Shown here in pieces: positions 24,166-31,725 of a stretch of DNA of 31,725 nucleotides; position 1 is the first letter of the stretch; each line of letters begins with the position of its first letter. The translations under genes were made by a program, and so were the position numbers. The DNA is from AWTP1-18 sp036518635 (GTDB taxonomy: Bacteria; Pseudomonadota; Gammaproteobacteria; Burkholderiales; Rhodocyclaceae), in contig DATDMT010000136.1 of assembly GCA_036518635.1 (NCBI GenBank), positions 1 through 31,725 on the forward strand, read 5' to 3'. The notes under the pieces are model-generated. The model had not been told where the DNA came from. It worked only from the letters and a program-made list of their open reading frames with translations, and did no database searches.

Positions 24166-26154
24166 ATGGGACAGCAGATATCAAACTTGGACGCGCATGG
24201 TCAGCGCGTGCAAGAAGCGAGGCATCTCTTTTTTGGCCTTGGGCACACCCCGGCGGGCCTGCTCGACGGCACTATCCTGAGTTCCTGGCTGAGATGCCGC
24301 AAGGCCGGCCTTGATCGCGGCAGCGTGCCCGCCGACGCCGCCCTGATGCGGAGCAACGACCTGAAGGACGCCCGTGACGGTAGCCATGGCCTGATCGCCC
24401 ACGCCGGCGCCGTAATGGAATACCTCTACGAGCAGATTCGCCAATCCGGCAGTCTGGTTCTGCTCTCCGACGCCAACGGCCTGCTGTTGCACAGCCTCGG
24501 CGACCCCGAATTCCTCGACCGTGCCGATCGCGTCCTGCTGCGCCCCGGCGCCACCTGGGATGAAAACGTGCGCGGCACCAACGCGGTGGGTACCGCCCTG
24601 GTCGAAGAACGGCCGGTGGAGGTCTATGGCGCCGAGCACTTCTTCGAGACCAACAGCTTCCTCACCTGCAGCGCCGCGCCCTTGATCGATCCGCGCGGCA
24701 AACTGGTCGGCGTGTTGGACATCTCCGGCGACTACCGTACCTATCAGCGCCACACCCTGGGCCTGGTGCGCATGGCCGCCCAGATCATCGAGCGCCGCTT
24801 GTTCGAAAGCGAACACGCCCGCGACATTTTGGTCAGTTTCCATCAGCGTCCCGAGTTCCTCGGCACCCTCAGCGACGGCCTGATGGCCATCGGCGTCGAC
24901 GGTCGCGTGTTGTCCGCCAATCGCACCGCCCTGGAAATCTCCGGCCTGCGCCGCGAGGAATTGGTCGGGCGCGATTTCTCCACGGTGTTTGCCACACCCT
25001 TGGGCGCCTTGTTGGAGCGCTTGCGCTCTGACGCCTTCTCCATCGCCAACTTCAGCACTTACGACGGCCGTCAGTTCAGCGCCCGCCTGCGCGGCGATCT
25101 GCCGCGCCCCGGCGTTGCTGTCTCCGGTATGAGCGCGGTCACCGTGCGCGGCGCCAGCCGGGTGGTGGCCCCGGCCACCGGCAATCTGACCCTGGACAGC
25201 TTGGCTACCGGCGATCAGCGCCTGCAGACCGCCATCGACAAGGCCCGCCGCATCCTCGGCCGCGACATTCCGATCCTGATCCAGGGCGAGTCCGGCGCCG
25301 GCAAGGAAATGTTCGCCAAGGCCTTCCATTGCAGCGGCCCGCGCGCCGCCGGCAATTTCGTTGCGCTGAACTGCGCGGCGATTCCCGAAACCCTGATCGA
25401 ATCCGAACTCTTTGGCTATCAGGGCGGTGCCTTCACCGGTGCCCGCAAGGAAGGCGCCATCGGCAAGATTCAGCAGGCCCATGGCGGCACCCTGTTCCTC
25501 GACGAAATCGGCGATATGCCCTTGCACATGCAGGCGCGCCTGCTGCGCGTGCTGCAGGAGCGCAGCGTCACCCCGCTGGGCGGCAACAAGTCGGTGCCGG
25601 TGGATATTTCCCTGGTCTGCGCCACCCACCGCAAGCTGAAGGAAGAGGTCGCCCGCGGCAGCTTCCGCGAGGACTTGTACTACCGCTTGAACGGCCTGTG
25701 CATCACCGTGCCGGCCCTGCGCGAGCGTACCGACCTGCGGCAACTGGTGCACAAGCTGATCGATGCCGAGGCCGCCGGCCGGGCGATTTCGGTGTCGGAA
25801 GACGCGATGGACCTGATCGAGCGTTATTCCTGGCCGGGCAACATCCGCCAACTGAACAACGTGATTCGCGTCGCCATCGCCTTGCTGGACGACAGCGAGC
25901 AGAGCATCGGCCCCAACCATCTACCGGACGAACTCTCCGAAGTGGCCGGCAGCCCCGCGCCGACGCGGATGGACGCCGTTCAGCGCAGCGAGGCACCGCC
26001 GGCGCCCCGCCCGGCCGAGGGGGCATCGCTGGAAGCCATCGAACGCCAGGCCATCCTCAACATGCTCGACGCCGTCGGCGGCAACATCTCCGCCGCCGCG
26101 CGCAAGCTGGGCATCAGCCGCAATACCCTGTACCGCAAGATCGGCCGGCTCTAA
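24166..26154 (+). CDS. AcoR-type sigma-54-dependent transcriptional activator
   Basis: A 662-residue enhancer-binding protein with the AcoR layout: an N-terminal GAF-type sensor (residues about 75-215, with RPGATWDENVRGTNAVGTALVEERPVEVYGAEHFF, the AcoR signature), a PAS domain (about 225-300), the AAA+ domain, and a C-terminal Fis-type helix-turn-helix (GNISAAARKLGISRNTLYRKI). In the AAA+ part are Walker A GESGAGKE from G374, the sigma-54 contact loop GAFTGA at 421-426, Walker B FLDEIGD around D446, and arginine-finger-like RE/R residues. No receiver domain, so it responds to a small ligand, perhaps an alcohol or aldehyde. ATG 24166 has a strong AGGAGG. It diverges from pedF, whose sigma-54 promoter it probably activates. 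Confidence 0.93.
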   Translation: MGQQISNLDAHGQRVQEARHLFFGLGHTPAGLLDGTILSSWLRCRKAGLDRGSVPADAALMRSNDLKDARDGSHGLIAHAGAVMEYLYEQIRQSGSLVLLSDANGLLLHSLGDPEFLDRADRVLLRPGATWDENVRGTNAVGTALVEERPVEVYGAEHFFETNSFLTCSAAPLIDPRGKLVGVLDISGDYRTYQRHTLGLVRMAAQIIERRLFESEHARDILVSFHQRPEFLGTLSDGLMAIGVDGRVLSANRTALEISGLRREELVGRDFSTVFATPLGALLERLRSDAFSIANFSTYDGRQFSARLRGDLPRPGVAVSGMSAVTVRGASRVVAPATGNLTLDSLATGDQRLQTAIDKARRILGRDIPILIQGESGAGKEMFAKAFHCSGPRAAGNFVALNCAAIPETLIESELFGYQGGAFTGARKEGAIGKIQQAHGGTLFLDEIGDMPLHMQARLLRVLQERSVTPLGGNKSVPVDISLVCATHRKLKEEVARGSFREDLYYRLNGLCITVPALRERTDLRQLVHKLIDAEAAGRAISVSEDAMDLIERYSWPGNIRQLNNVIRVAIALLDDSEQSIGPNHLPDELSEVAGSPAPTRMDAVQRSEAPPAPRPAEGASLEAIERQAILNMLDAVGGNISAAARKLGISRNTLYRKIGRL

Positions 26155-26173
26155 ACCCGCCGGTCGTAAAAAC

Positions 26174-26209
26174 AAAAAAGGCCTGCATGTAACCATGCAG
26201 GCCTTTTTT
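26174..26209. terminator. Bidirectional terminator between the AcoR-like and PqqU-like genes
   Basis: A perfect 10-base-pair stem GGCCTGCATG/CATGCAGGCC (26180-26189 with 26194-26203, loop TAAC), with six A before and six T after. It ends both converging genes. Confidence 0.95.
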
Positions 26210-26226
26210 GCTTTTCGCCGCGCTGC

Positions 26227-28347
26227 TCAGAAGGTGTAGCGGGCGCTGGCACCGATCAGCCAGTTGCGGCCGGGGGCGGCCTCGTAGTAGCGCTTGTTGC
26301 TGTCGCCGACGATGACCGAGCCGGCATAGGCCTTGTCGAACAGGTTGTCCACCCGCAGGAACTCGCCGAAGCGCCAAGCGCCCTGCTTCTGCTCGGTGCC
26401 GATGCGGAAGGCCGCCGTGGTGTAGCCCGGCGCGGGGCGGTCCACATTGCGATCCTCGACATAGACCTTGCTGCGTGCCTGCACTTCGAGGGCGGTGGAG
26501 ATGCCGCTCGGTGCGTGCTTCCAGGCCAACTCGCCGAACAGGGATTGATCCGGAATGCCGGGAATGTGGCTGCCGGCGCGGACCAGACCGCTGGTGGAAG
26601 TGAAGGCCTTGTCGTAGGTGGCGTCCATCGCCGTGTAGGCGAGGCGGCCGGAGAGACCGCCCTGCCAGCGGGTTTCCAGCGCGATTTCGATGCCTTCACG
26701 CTGGGTGCTGCTGGCGTTCTTGTAGCTGGTGCGGCCGCCGGTGGAGACATCCACCACCAGCTCGTTCTTGGTCGTCACCTGGAACAGGGCCACGTCGAGG
26801 CGGGTATCGTTACCCAGCCAGGCCTTGGCGCCGATTTCCGCGTGGTCGCTTTCGGCAGCTTTCAGGTTGAAATTGAAGCCGCCGCCGCTACCCGAGTAGA
26901 ACAGCTCGTTCAAGGTCGGGGTTTCAAAACCGCGGGCGGCGCTGGCGTACACATTCAGCGCCGGGTTGATCTTGTACATGGCACTGACCATCGGCGTGGT
27001 GCGCTCGTAATCCACCTTGCCGCTGTCGTTGCCGTTCACGCCGACGATGTAATGATCGTCCACCTCGAAGCTGACCCGGCTGTTGCGCACGCCGGCGGTC
27101 AGGGTCCAGGCGCCCAGCAGCCATTCGGCCTGGGCATAGGGATCGACGCTGGTGACGATGTCGTCTTCCTTGCGGCGCAAGGCGCCCTTGACGCCGAGCA
27201 CGCTGCCGATGAAATTCTCGTAGCCCTTGCGGTCGTCGTTGGAGCGATCCAGGTCCAGGCCGGCGGTGAAGTTCAGCGTGCCGGCGCTCAGGGCATAGTT
27301 GGTGTTCCAGCGCAGGCCGAGGCCGCCGAAATCGCGGTCAAAGTCGATCACGCCGCCCGAGTGGCGCGGGTTGCCCTGCGGGCCGGTGGGGATCGCCTGA
27401 TACTGGATCACGCTGCGGTTGCCGGCGTAGGCGGTGACGGTCAACAGGCTGGTGCCGAAGCGTTGCTCCCAGGTGCCTCCGGCCTGCATGTGGTCGATGC
27501 TCTTGCGCGTATTGAAAGTCAGAGCCGCGGTTTCCACGCCGCGCGGCTTGGTGGCGAAGGTGTTCCAGGTCTGGCCCAGCGGGTCCTGGGTGTTGTCCTG
27601 CCACAGGCCGTTGGCGACGAAGGTCAGCTTGGTATCCGGGCCGAGGTTGCCGGTGACCTTGGCATAGGCCTGGTCGCGGGTCGCGGCGCTGTGCTGGCGA
27701 TAACCGTCGGTGGCAAAGCGCGAGGCGTCGGCGACGTAGCCCCAGTTGCCGTCGGGCTTGCCCTGGGCGGTCACATCCACCTTGACGGTGCCGTAGCCGC
27801 CAGCCATCACGCTGGTTTCCAGGGAAGGCGCGCCCTGGCCGCTGCGGGAGAATAGCTGCACCACGCCGCCGGCGTGGTTGCCGTAGATCACCGAGTAGGG
27901 GCCGCGCAGCACTTCGATGCGCTCGGCCGTGTCTAGGTTGAAAGTCGCCGCCTGGCCCTGGCCGTCCGGCATGGTGGCCGGGATGCCGTCGGCGATCAGA
28001 CGCACGCCGCGCACGCCGAAGGCGGAGCGGGCACCGAAGCCGCGGGAGGAAATCTGCAAATCCTGCGCGTAGTTCTGGCGGTTCTGCACCACCAGGCCGG
28101 GCACCGCCGCCAATGATTCGGACGCATTGACGCGGAGCTGGCCTTCGCTGATCTGGCTGCCTTCCACCACCTGGATGGAGGCGGGCAGATCAAAGCTGCT
28201 GTGTTCAACCCGGGCGCCGGTCACCACCACCGGTGCCAGGTTGATCGTGGGGCTCTCGATGCCCTCGGCCCAGGCGCCTGCAGACAGCAGCAGGCCGATG
28301 GCCGAGGAAATCAAGGTGTGTTGCGGGAGACGATGTTGCATTTGCAT
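26227..28347 (-). CDS. pqqU: TonB-dependent outer-membrane receptor, PqqU (YncD)-like PQQ importer
   Basis: A 706-residue outer-membrane receptor. A signal peptide (to about residue 28), a TonB box (APVVVTG, about 38-44), a plug domain and a 22-strand barrel ending in aromatic F (RYTF) are all present. Long stretches match my memory of E. coli YncD/PqqU, the high-affinity PQQ receptor: VPGLVVQNRQNYAQDLQIS, GIPATMPDGQGQ, RGFETPTLNELFY, GGRTSYKNA, and VDNLFDKAYAGSVIVGDS then RYYEAAPGRNW. Length is equal. Its place beside PedF and an alcohol-type activator fits PQQ uptake. The start is ATG 28347 or 28341; neither has a Shine-Dalgarno site. Iron-siderophore uptake is the main alternative, less likely from the residues. 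Confidence 0.82.
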   Translation of the reverse strand: MQMQHRLPQHTLISSAIGLLLSAGAWAEGIESPTINLAPVVVTGARVEHSSFDLPASIQVVEGSQISEGQLRVNASESLAAVPGLVVQNRQNYAQDLQISSRGFGARSAFGVRGVRLIADGIPATMPDGQGQAATFNLDTAERIEVLRGPYSVIYGNHAGGVVQLFSRSGQGAPSLETSVMAGGYGTVKVDVTAQGKPDGNWGYVADASRFATDGYRQHSAATRDQAYAKVTGNLGPDTKLTFVANGLWQDNTQDPLGQTWNTFATKPRGVETAALTFNTRKSIDHMQAGGTWEQRFGTSLLTVTAYAGNRSVIQYQAIPTGPQGNPRHSGGVIDFDRDFGGLGLRWNTNYALSAGTLNFTAGLDLDRSNDDRKGYENFIGSVLGVKGALRRKEDDIVTSVDPYAQAEWLLGAWTLTAGVRNSRVSFEVDDHYIVGVNGNDSGKVDYERTTPMVSAMYKINPALNVYASAARGFETPTLNELFYSGSGGGFNFNLKAAESDHAEIGAKAWLGNDTRLDVALFQVTTKNELVVDVSTGGRTSYKNASSTQREGIEIALETRWQGGLSGRLAYTAMDATYDKAFTSTSGLVRAGSHIPGIPDQSLFGELAWKHAPSGISTALEVQARSKVYVEDRNVDRPAPGYTTAAFRIGTEQKQGAWRFGEFLRVDNLFDKAYAGSVIVGDSNKRYYEAAPGRNWLIGASARYTF

Positions 28348-28420
28348 TACAGGAGATTCGGACAGGGCGAACCATACGGCCGCCGCCGCCGCAGGGCATC
28401 AGGGCGTGCGTGATTCGCGC

Positions 28421-28437
28421 CTCATGAAATTCATGAG
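28421..28437. promoter_or_regulatory. Perfect 17-base palindrome upstream of pqqU
   Basis: CTCATGAAATTCATGAG is an 8-1-8 perfect inverted repeat, centred 82 bases before the pqqU ATG. It looks like a dimer-binding operator. The adjacent response regulator is one candidate binder, but this is inference. Confidence 0.6.
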
Positions 28438-28443
28438 ACCGAC

Positions 28444-28480
28444 GGGCGGTTGATCCTGGTCAAGCCGCCCCTTGGGCGGC
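28444..28480 (-). promoter_or_regulatory. Two mutually exclusive hairpins between the response regulator and pqqU
   Basis: In minus-strand order, GCCGCCC (28480-28474) can pair with GGGCGGC (28470-28464), or GGGCGG and TTGA can pair with TCAA and CCGCCC further on (28470-28444). The middle arm is shared, so only one can form. This is the geometry of an attenuator, though no long T run follows; the first hairpin may simply end the regulator transcript. Confidence 0.45.
28450..28463. promoter_or_regulatory. FNR/DNR-like box upstream of pqqU
   Basis: TTGATCCTGGTCAA is TTGAT-N4-GTCAA, one base off the FNR consensus and 13 of 14 bases the same as the site at 4583-4596. It is centred about 110 bases before pqqU, between the response regulator and pqqU. 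Confidence 0.55.
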
Positions 28481-28488
28481 GGCGAAAA

Positions 28489-29133
28489 TCAGGCGTCGAT
28501 CAGGCCGCAGCGCACCGCGACCATGGCGATCTCGGCGGCGTTGCGCACGTCGAGCTTTTGCTTGATGTGGTACAGGTGGGTGCCGACGGTGCTTGGGCTG
28601 ATGTGAAAATCCTCGGCGATGTCGTTCACCGAGCGACCCTTGGCCAACTGCAGGAAGACCGCGAATTCCCGCTCGCTCAACGCGTCGACCGGATGGGCCT
28701 TGTCCTCGATGCGGGCCAGGGCCAGTTGCGGCGCCAACTCCGGGTCCACATAGCGGCGGCCCTTGGCGATCTCGCCGACGGCACGGAGAAATTCGTCCGG
28801 TGTGGCGCGCTTGCACAGATAGCCTTGGGCACCCACCTTCAGCGCCCGGGTCGGCACATGGGGGTCCTGGTGGGCCGAGAGGATCAGTACTTTGGCCCGC
28901 GGCGAGTGCGACAGCAGCCGTTCCAGCGCCGCCAGACCACCCAGGCCGGGCATTGATACGTCCATCACCAGCACGTCCGGGTTGAGGCTGGCATAGAGGG
29001 TCAGGGCCTCTTCGCCGGAGGAGGCTTCGCCCACCACCTTGGCGCCCGCGCCTTCCAGCAGCAGGCGATAGCCCATGCGCACCACGGCATGGTCGTCGGC
29101 CAGCAGGATGGTTCGGTCGTTCAGGGGTTCCAT
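28489..29133 (-). CDS. NarL/LuxR-family response regulator
   Basis: A 214-residue two-domain regulator. The receiver has the acidic pair D13-D14, phospho-acceptor D58 (DVLVMDVSMPG) and K108 (GYLCKR). The C-terminal LuxR-type helix-turn-helix (about residues 147-205) reads LSEREFAVFLQLAKGRSVNDIAEDFHISPSTVGTHLYHIKQKL. It is made with the histidine kinase: its ATG at 29133 overlaps the kinase end by 13 bases, with AAGGAA upstream. The kind of regulator is like ExaE/AgmR and PedR2, which control quinoprotein alcohol dehydrogenases in Pseudomonas, but it is not identified with them. The longer frame to 29172 lies in the kinase. Confidence 0.93.
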   Translation of the reverse strand: MEPLNDRTILLADDHAVVRMGYRLLLEGAGAKVVGEASSGEEALTLYASLNPDVLVMDVSMPGLGGLAALERLLSHSPRAKVLILSAHQDPHVPTRALKVGAQGYLCKRATPDEFLRAVGEIAKGRRYVDPELAPQLALARIEDKAHPVDALSEREFAVFLQLAKGRSVNDIAEDFHISPSTVGTHLYHIKQKLDVRNAAEIAMVAVRCGLIDA

Positions 29134-30488
29134 GGCATTTCCTTGGCAGTCAGCGGCGCCAGGGGCAGGCAAACCTGCAGGCTGGCGCCGCCTTCGGATT
29201 GATTTTCGAGCGCCATGGTACCGCCGAGCGCCGCCACCCGCTCGCGTATTCCGGTCAAGCCGAGGCCGGAGCCGGCCGCCGGCGACGGCGCGGCGGTGCC
29301 GCGGCCGTTGTCGGTCAGGCTCAGGGTCAGCACTTCCTGCTGGCTGTCCAGGCCTACCTGCAGTTGGGCGCGATTGGCGGCGGAGTGGCGCGCCACGTTG
29401 GTCAATCCCTCCTGGACGATGCGCAGCGCTGCCAGGGCCGTATCCTCGGCCACCGGCGGCAGGTCGGCGGCCAACTCCACTTTGAGTTCGATCTCCGGAT
29501 GACGCGGCCGCCAGCTCTCCACGTAGCGGGTCAGCATTTCCGCCAGGGGCCCGGTCACCGGCCGCAGGTGGCCGAGAATGCCGTTCACGCCCTCCTGCAG
29601 TTCGGTGGTGACGTCCACGATGCTGCGCGCTGCATTGCCGATGGTCGGTTGCTCGCTGCTGCGCTGGACAATGGCGCCGGCCAGGGCGCGCACGGCGGTG
29701 ATGCCCTGGGACATCTCGTCGTGGATCTCCCGGGCGATGGCGCGGCGCTCCTCCTCCAGTCGATGGTGGATGCGCAGGCTAAATTCCCGGTCGCACTCCA
29801 GGCGCACGTTTTCGTTCATCGCCTCTTCCAGCCGATCTGCCATGCCGTTGAAGGCCCGCGCCAGATGGCCCAGCTCGGTCACCGAATAGACCGGCAGGCG
29901 GGTGTCGAAGCGGCCGCGACCGGTGCTGGTCAGGGCTTCCATCACCTGGGCGAGGGGCGCCAGGGCCCGCGCCAGGGCCAGGCGGGAGGCGAGGAACAGC
30001 AGCACCAGCAGGGTCAGCGCCCAACCCAGGGCGGTGGCCAGATCGTCCCAGGCGTCCAGGGTGGCCCGGGACGGGTCGGGTTTCAGCACCATCGAGTAGG
30101 CGCCAGCATCGATCCGATGGGGCGGGAACTCCGGCTCCACCAGGCGGCTGAACCAGGCGGGCGCGGTGCGGCCGGCCTTGTACACCGGCGGCGGCGAGGC
30201 GTAGATGGATTGGCCGTCGGCGGCGAAAATTTCCAGGGCATTGGCGCGGATTCGGCCGGTGATGCGCACCTGGGCCAGCAGCGTATCCGGTGTCCAGTGC
30301 TGGCCGCCGCCGCGCACGTCGGCTGCGGCGGCCCCCAGCCATTGTTCGGCGACATGGGTGGCGGCTTCGATTTCCTCGTGGATCGATTGGCGGGTCTGCC
30401 TGACCCAGAGGATGCCGCCGAGGATCAGCAGCACCGCCATGGCGGCGGTGAGGGTGAGGCTGACGCGGGTTTTTAGGGATTGGGTCAT
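29121..30488 (-). CDS. Membrane histidine kinase, NarX/HisKA_3 type
   Basis: A 455-residue sensor kinase. Two spans (about residues 11-30 and 152-172) bound a periplasmic sensor of about 120 residues with no recognised domain. HAMP (about 172-225) follows, then the HisKA_3 dimer domain with phospho-histidine H256 in RRAIAREIHDEMSQGITAVR, and the ATPase domain (LRIVQEGLTNVARHS N-box, then DNGRG, and GSGLGLTGIRERVAALGG). It would phosphorylate the response regulator just downstream. ATG 30488 overlaps the NosR-like stop as ATGA, so the three genes are translationally coupled; the longer frame to 30596 lies in the NosR-like gene. The periplasmic signal is unknown. Confidence 0.92.
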   Translation of the reverse strand: MTQSLKTRVSLTLTAAMAVLLILGGILWVRQTRQSIHEEIEAATHVAEQWLGAAAADVRGGGQHWTPDTLLAQVRITGRIRANALEIFAADGQSIYASPPPVYKAGRTAPAWFSRLVEPEFPPHRIDAGAYSMVLKPDPSRATLDAWDDLATALGWALTLLVLLFLASRLALARALAPLAQVMEALTSTGRGRFDTRLPVYSVTELGHLARAFNGMADRLEEAMNENVRLECDREFSLRIHHRLEEERRAIAREIHDEMSQGITAVRALAGAIVQRSSEQPTIGNAARSIVDVTTELQEGVNGILGHLRPVTGPLAEMLTRYVESWRPRHPEIELKVELAADLPPVAEDTALAALRIVQEGLTNVARHSAANRAQLQVGLDSQQEVLTLSLTDNGRGTAAPSPAAGSGLGLTGIRERVAALGGTMALENQSEGGASLQVCLPLAPLTAKEMPWNP

Positions 30489-31725
30489 TTTGCGGCGACG
30501 ATGGGAATCGTCCGCCCTTTCTTGGCTTGCAGCAGCAGCGGGGCGCAGCGCTGGTTGTCGTGGTAGATGCCGACGCAGTAGAGACACTGGAAGCACTTGT
30601 CATAGACGATGGCGCCGTCCTTGGCGATGGCGTCGTAGTGGCAGCGGTAGTGGCAGGTCTGGCAGGGCTGGCCGCATTCGGCGCGGCGGATCAGCCAGGA
30701 GAAACGGCGCAGCTTGCCGCCCAGGGCCATCGCCGCGCCCAGTGGGCAGAGGAAGCGGCAGAAGAACTTGTAGTACAGCCCGCTGACCAGCAGCAGGATG
30801 CCGGCATAGAGGACAAAGGGCCACTCGCGGTCGAAGCCGACGGTGATCGAGGTCTTGAAGGGTTCCACTTCCACCAGCTTTTCCGCCACCGCCGGTGCCG
30901 CCGCGGCGGCCACCACTAGCGCGCCGAGGATGACGAAGCGGCCGCGGTCGAGCAGCCGATCCAGCTTGGGCGGCAACTGCCGGTATTTTTTCAGACCGAC
31001 GGCGCGGGCGGCGACGGCGACGAATTCCTGCAGGGCGCCGAAGGGGCAGAGCCAGCCGCAGAAGGTGCCGCGACCCCAGACGAAAAAGCTGACCAGGGTG
31101 AAGCCGATCAGCAGCAGCGATACCGGGTCGTAGAGGAAGCTCGATAGGCCCTGGCCGGCGGCGAGGGACTTCACCGCGCCGGTGATCTGGACGATGGACA
31201 ACTGGCCTTGCGCATACCAGCCGACGAAGCCCAGGGTGAAGGCCAGGAAGCCCCAGCGGAAGGCGTTCTGCCGCCGCGGATTCACCGTCATCCAGCGCGG
31301 CCGCGCCAGCACCACGGAGAGCAGCGCCAGGGCCAGGCCGATGGCGATCAGGTCGGGGATGCGGCCTTTCCAGGCCAGCAGCCACTCGGGTAAAGGCTTG
31401 GGCGGTTTGTCGAAATATTTCGCAGGCGGCTCGTAGTCGAGCGCGATGGTCTTGTGGGTCACCACCGGCAGGATCAGGCCCTTCTCACGGGCGATGTCGA
31501 GGCTGATATTCACCGGCCGCGCCGGGTCCAACCCGGCCAGGGGCGGCGCTTTCAACACCAGGATGGCGTTGAAGTTGGGGGCCCCGGGGGGTGCCTTGGG
31601 GTCCAGGTCCACATCGCGCAGTTCCACCGGTGCGCTGTCTTGGCTGACGGTCAGCCGCTGCGGCGTGGTGCCGCGGACGAAGTTGCTGTCGAGCAGGGCA
31701 TAGCGGCCGGCGGTGGCGATCCAGT
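30485..31725 (-). CDS. NosR/NirI-like FMN-binding and polyferredoxin membrane protein (5' truncated by window edge)
   Basis: The last 413 residues or so of a NosR/NirI-family protein; the N-terminus, expected to hold the FMN-binding domain, lies beyond the window. The frame is open to base 31723, so GTG 31627 is internal. Visible are the NosR-like periplasmic end (WIATAGRYALLDSNFVRGTTPQRL, then LRDVDLDP), several membrane spans, two CxxxCP motifs (FCGWLCPFGALQE and FCRFLCPLGAAM), and a C-terminal ferredoxin part with two cysteine clusters (CGQPCQTCHYRC and CFQCLYCVGIYHDNQRC) for [4Fe-4S]. Such proteins move electrons from the membrane to periplasmic flavin. NosR itself supports nitrous-oxide reductase, but here it is coupled to a histidine kinase, not to nosZ. 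Confidence 0.88.
   Translation of the reverse strand, partial: WIATAGRYALLDSNFVRGTTPQRLTVSQDSAPVELRDVDLDPKAPPGAPNFNAILVLKAPPLAGLDPARPVNISLDIAREKGLILPVVTHKTIALDYEPPAKYFDKPPKPLPEWLLAWKGRIPDLIAIGLALALLSVVLARPRWMTVNPRRQNAFRWGFLAFTLGFVGWYAQGQLSIVQITGAVKSLAAGQGLSSFLYDPVSLLLIGFTLVSFFVWGRGTFCGWLCPFGALQEFVAVAARAVGLKKYRQLPPKLDRLLDRGRFVILGALVVAAAAAPAVAEKLVEVEPFKTSITVGFDREWPFVLYAGILLLVSGLYYKFFCRFLCPLGAAMALGGKLRRFSWLIRRAECGQPCQTCHYRCHYDAIAKDGAIVYDKCFQCLYCVGIYHDNQRCAPLLLQAKKGRTIPIVAAK

Noticed and set aside
24181..25920. A 579-codon open frame antisense to the AcoR-like gene
   Set aside because: No recognisable motif, composition typical of antisense high-GC frames, and the plus strand holds a complete sigma-54 activator.
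26515..27855. A 446-codon open frame antisense to the PqqU-like gene
   Set aside because: Low-complexity Ala/Gly/Val/His-rich translation; opposite a receptor with signal peptide, TonB box and barrel end.
26227..28347. Assignment of the TonB receptor as a lanthanide-chelator or siderophore receptor
   Set aside because: Context alone would allow it, but long residue stretches match YncD/PqqU along the whole chain, so PQQ is the better call.
30485..31725. A true NosR with a nitrous-oxide reductase operon
   Set aside because: The downstream genes are a kinase, a response regulator and a PQQ-type receptor; no nos gene is visible. What lies beyond the window cannot be seen.

Overview
The window looks like chromosomal DNA from a high-GC betaproteobacterium, most likely of the Rhodocyclales (Azospira/Thauera/Azoarcus-like). 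This is inferred from codon use, gene content (YchF, XerC-DUF484-DapF order, several c-type cytochromes, a PedF-type cytochrome, an AcoR-type sigma-54 activator) and family resemblance; no database was searched. No rRNA, tRNA, CRISPR array or intact insertion sequence was seen.

Region 1 (1-8.2 kb) holds mostly housekeeping genes: the 3' part of ilvA, a TfoX C-terminal-domain protein, a PatB/MalY-type C-S lyase, a small membrane protein, ychF on the minus strand, then a divergent pair (a stand-alone CZB zinc-domain protein and a two-PAS-domain protein) around an FNR/DNR-like box, and a large Pat-type protein acetyltransferase. Region 2 (8.3-11.7 kb) is more accessory: a small exported protein, a monoheme cytochrome c with a clear promoter, a roughly 570-base non-coding stretch full of strong hairpins, and a membrane M48 metallopeptidase of visibly lower GC. 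Region 3 (11.7-16.4 kb, minus strand) runs lpxL-like, lpxL-like, CoA-binding protein, dapF, DUF484, xerC, tightly packed except for a large inverted repeat between dapF and DUF484. Region 4 (16.5-21.9 kb, plus strand) has a FapA/DUF342 protein, metK with its own promoter and a structured leader, an HD-GYP phosphodiesterase, and a c551/c8-like cytochrome; a cytochrome b561 follows on the minus strand.

Region 5 (22.5-31.7 kb) is the most interesting. It looks like a support and control locus for PQQ-dependent alcohol oxidation: a PedF-type cytochrome c550 followed by an overlapping periplasmic solute-binding-like protein; a divergent AcoR-type sigma-54 activator; a near-perfect -24/-12 promoter in front of pedF; a TonB-dependent receptor that closely resembles PqqU (YncD), the PQQ importer; and upstream of that a translationally coupled NosR-like FMN/polyferredoxin membrane protein, a histidine kinase and a NarL/LuxR-type response regulator. 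The pqqU leader carries an FNR-like box, two mutually exclusive hairpins and a perfect 17-base palindrome. No quinoprotein dehydrogenase and no pqqABCDE gene lies in the window. The working model is that the AcoR-like protein turns on PedF electron-acceptor genes, while a redox-linked two-component system and an FNR-family regulator govern PQQ uptake.
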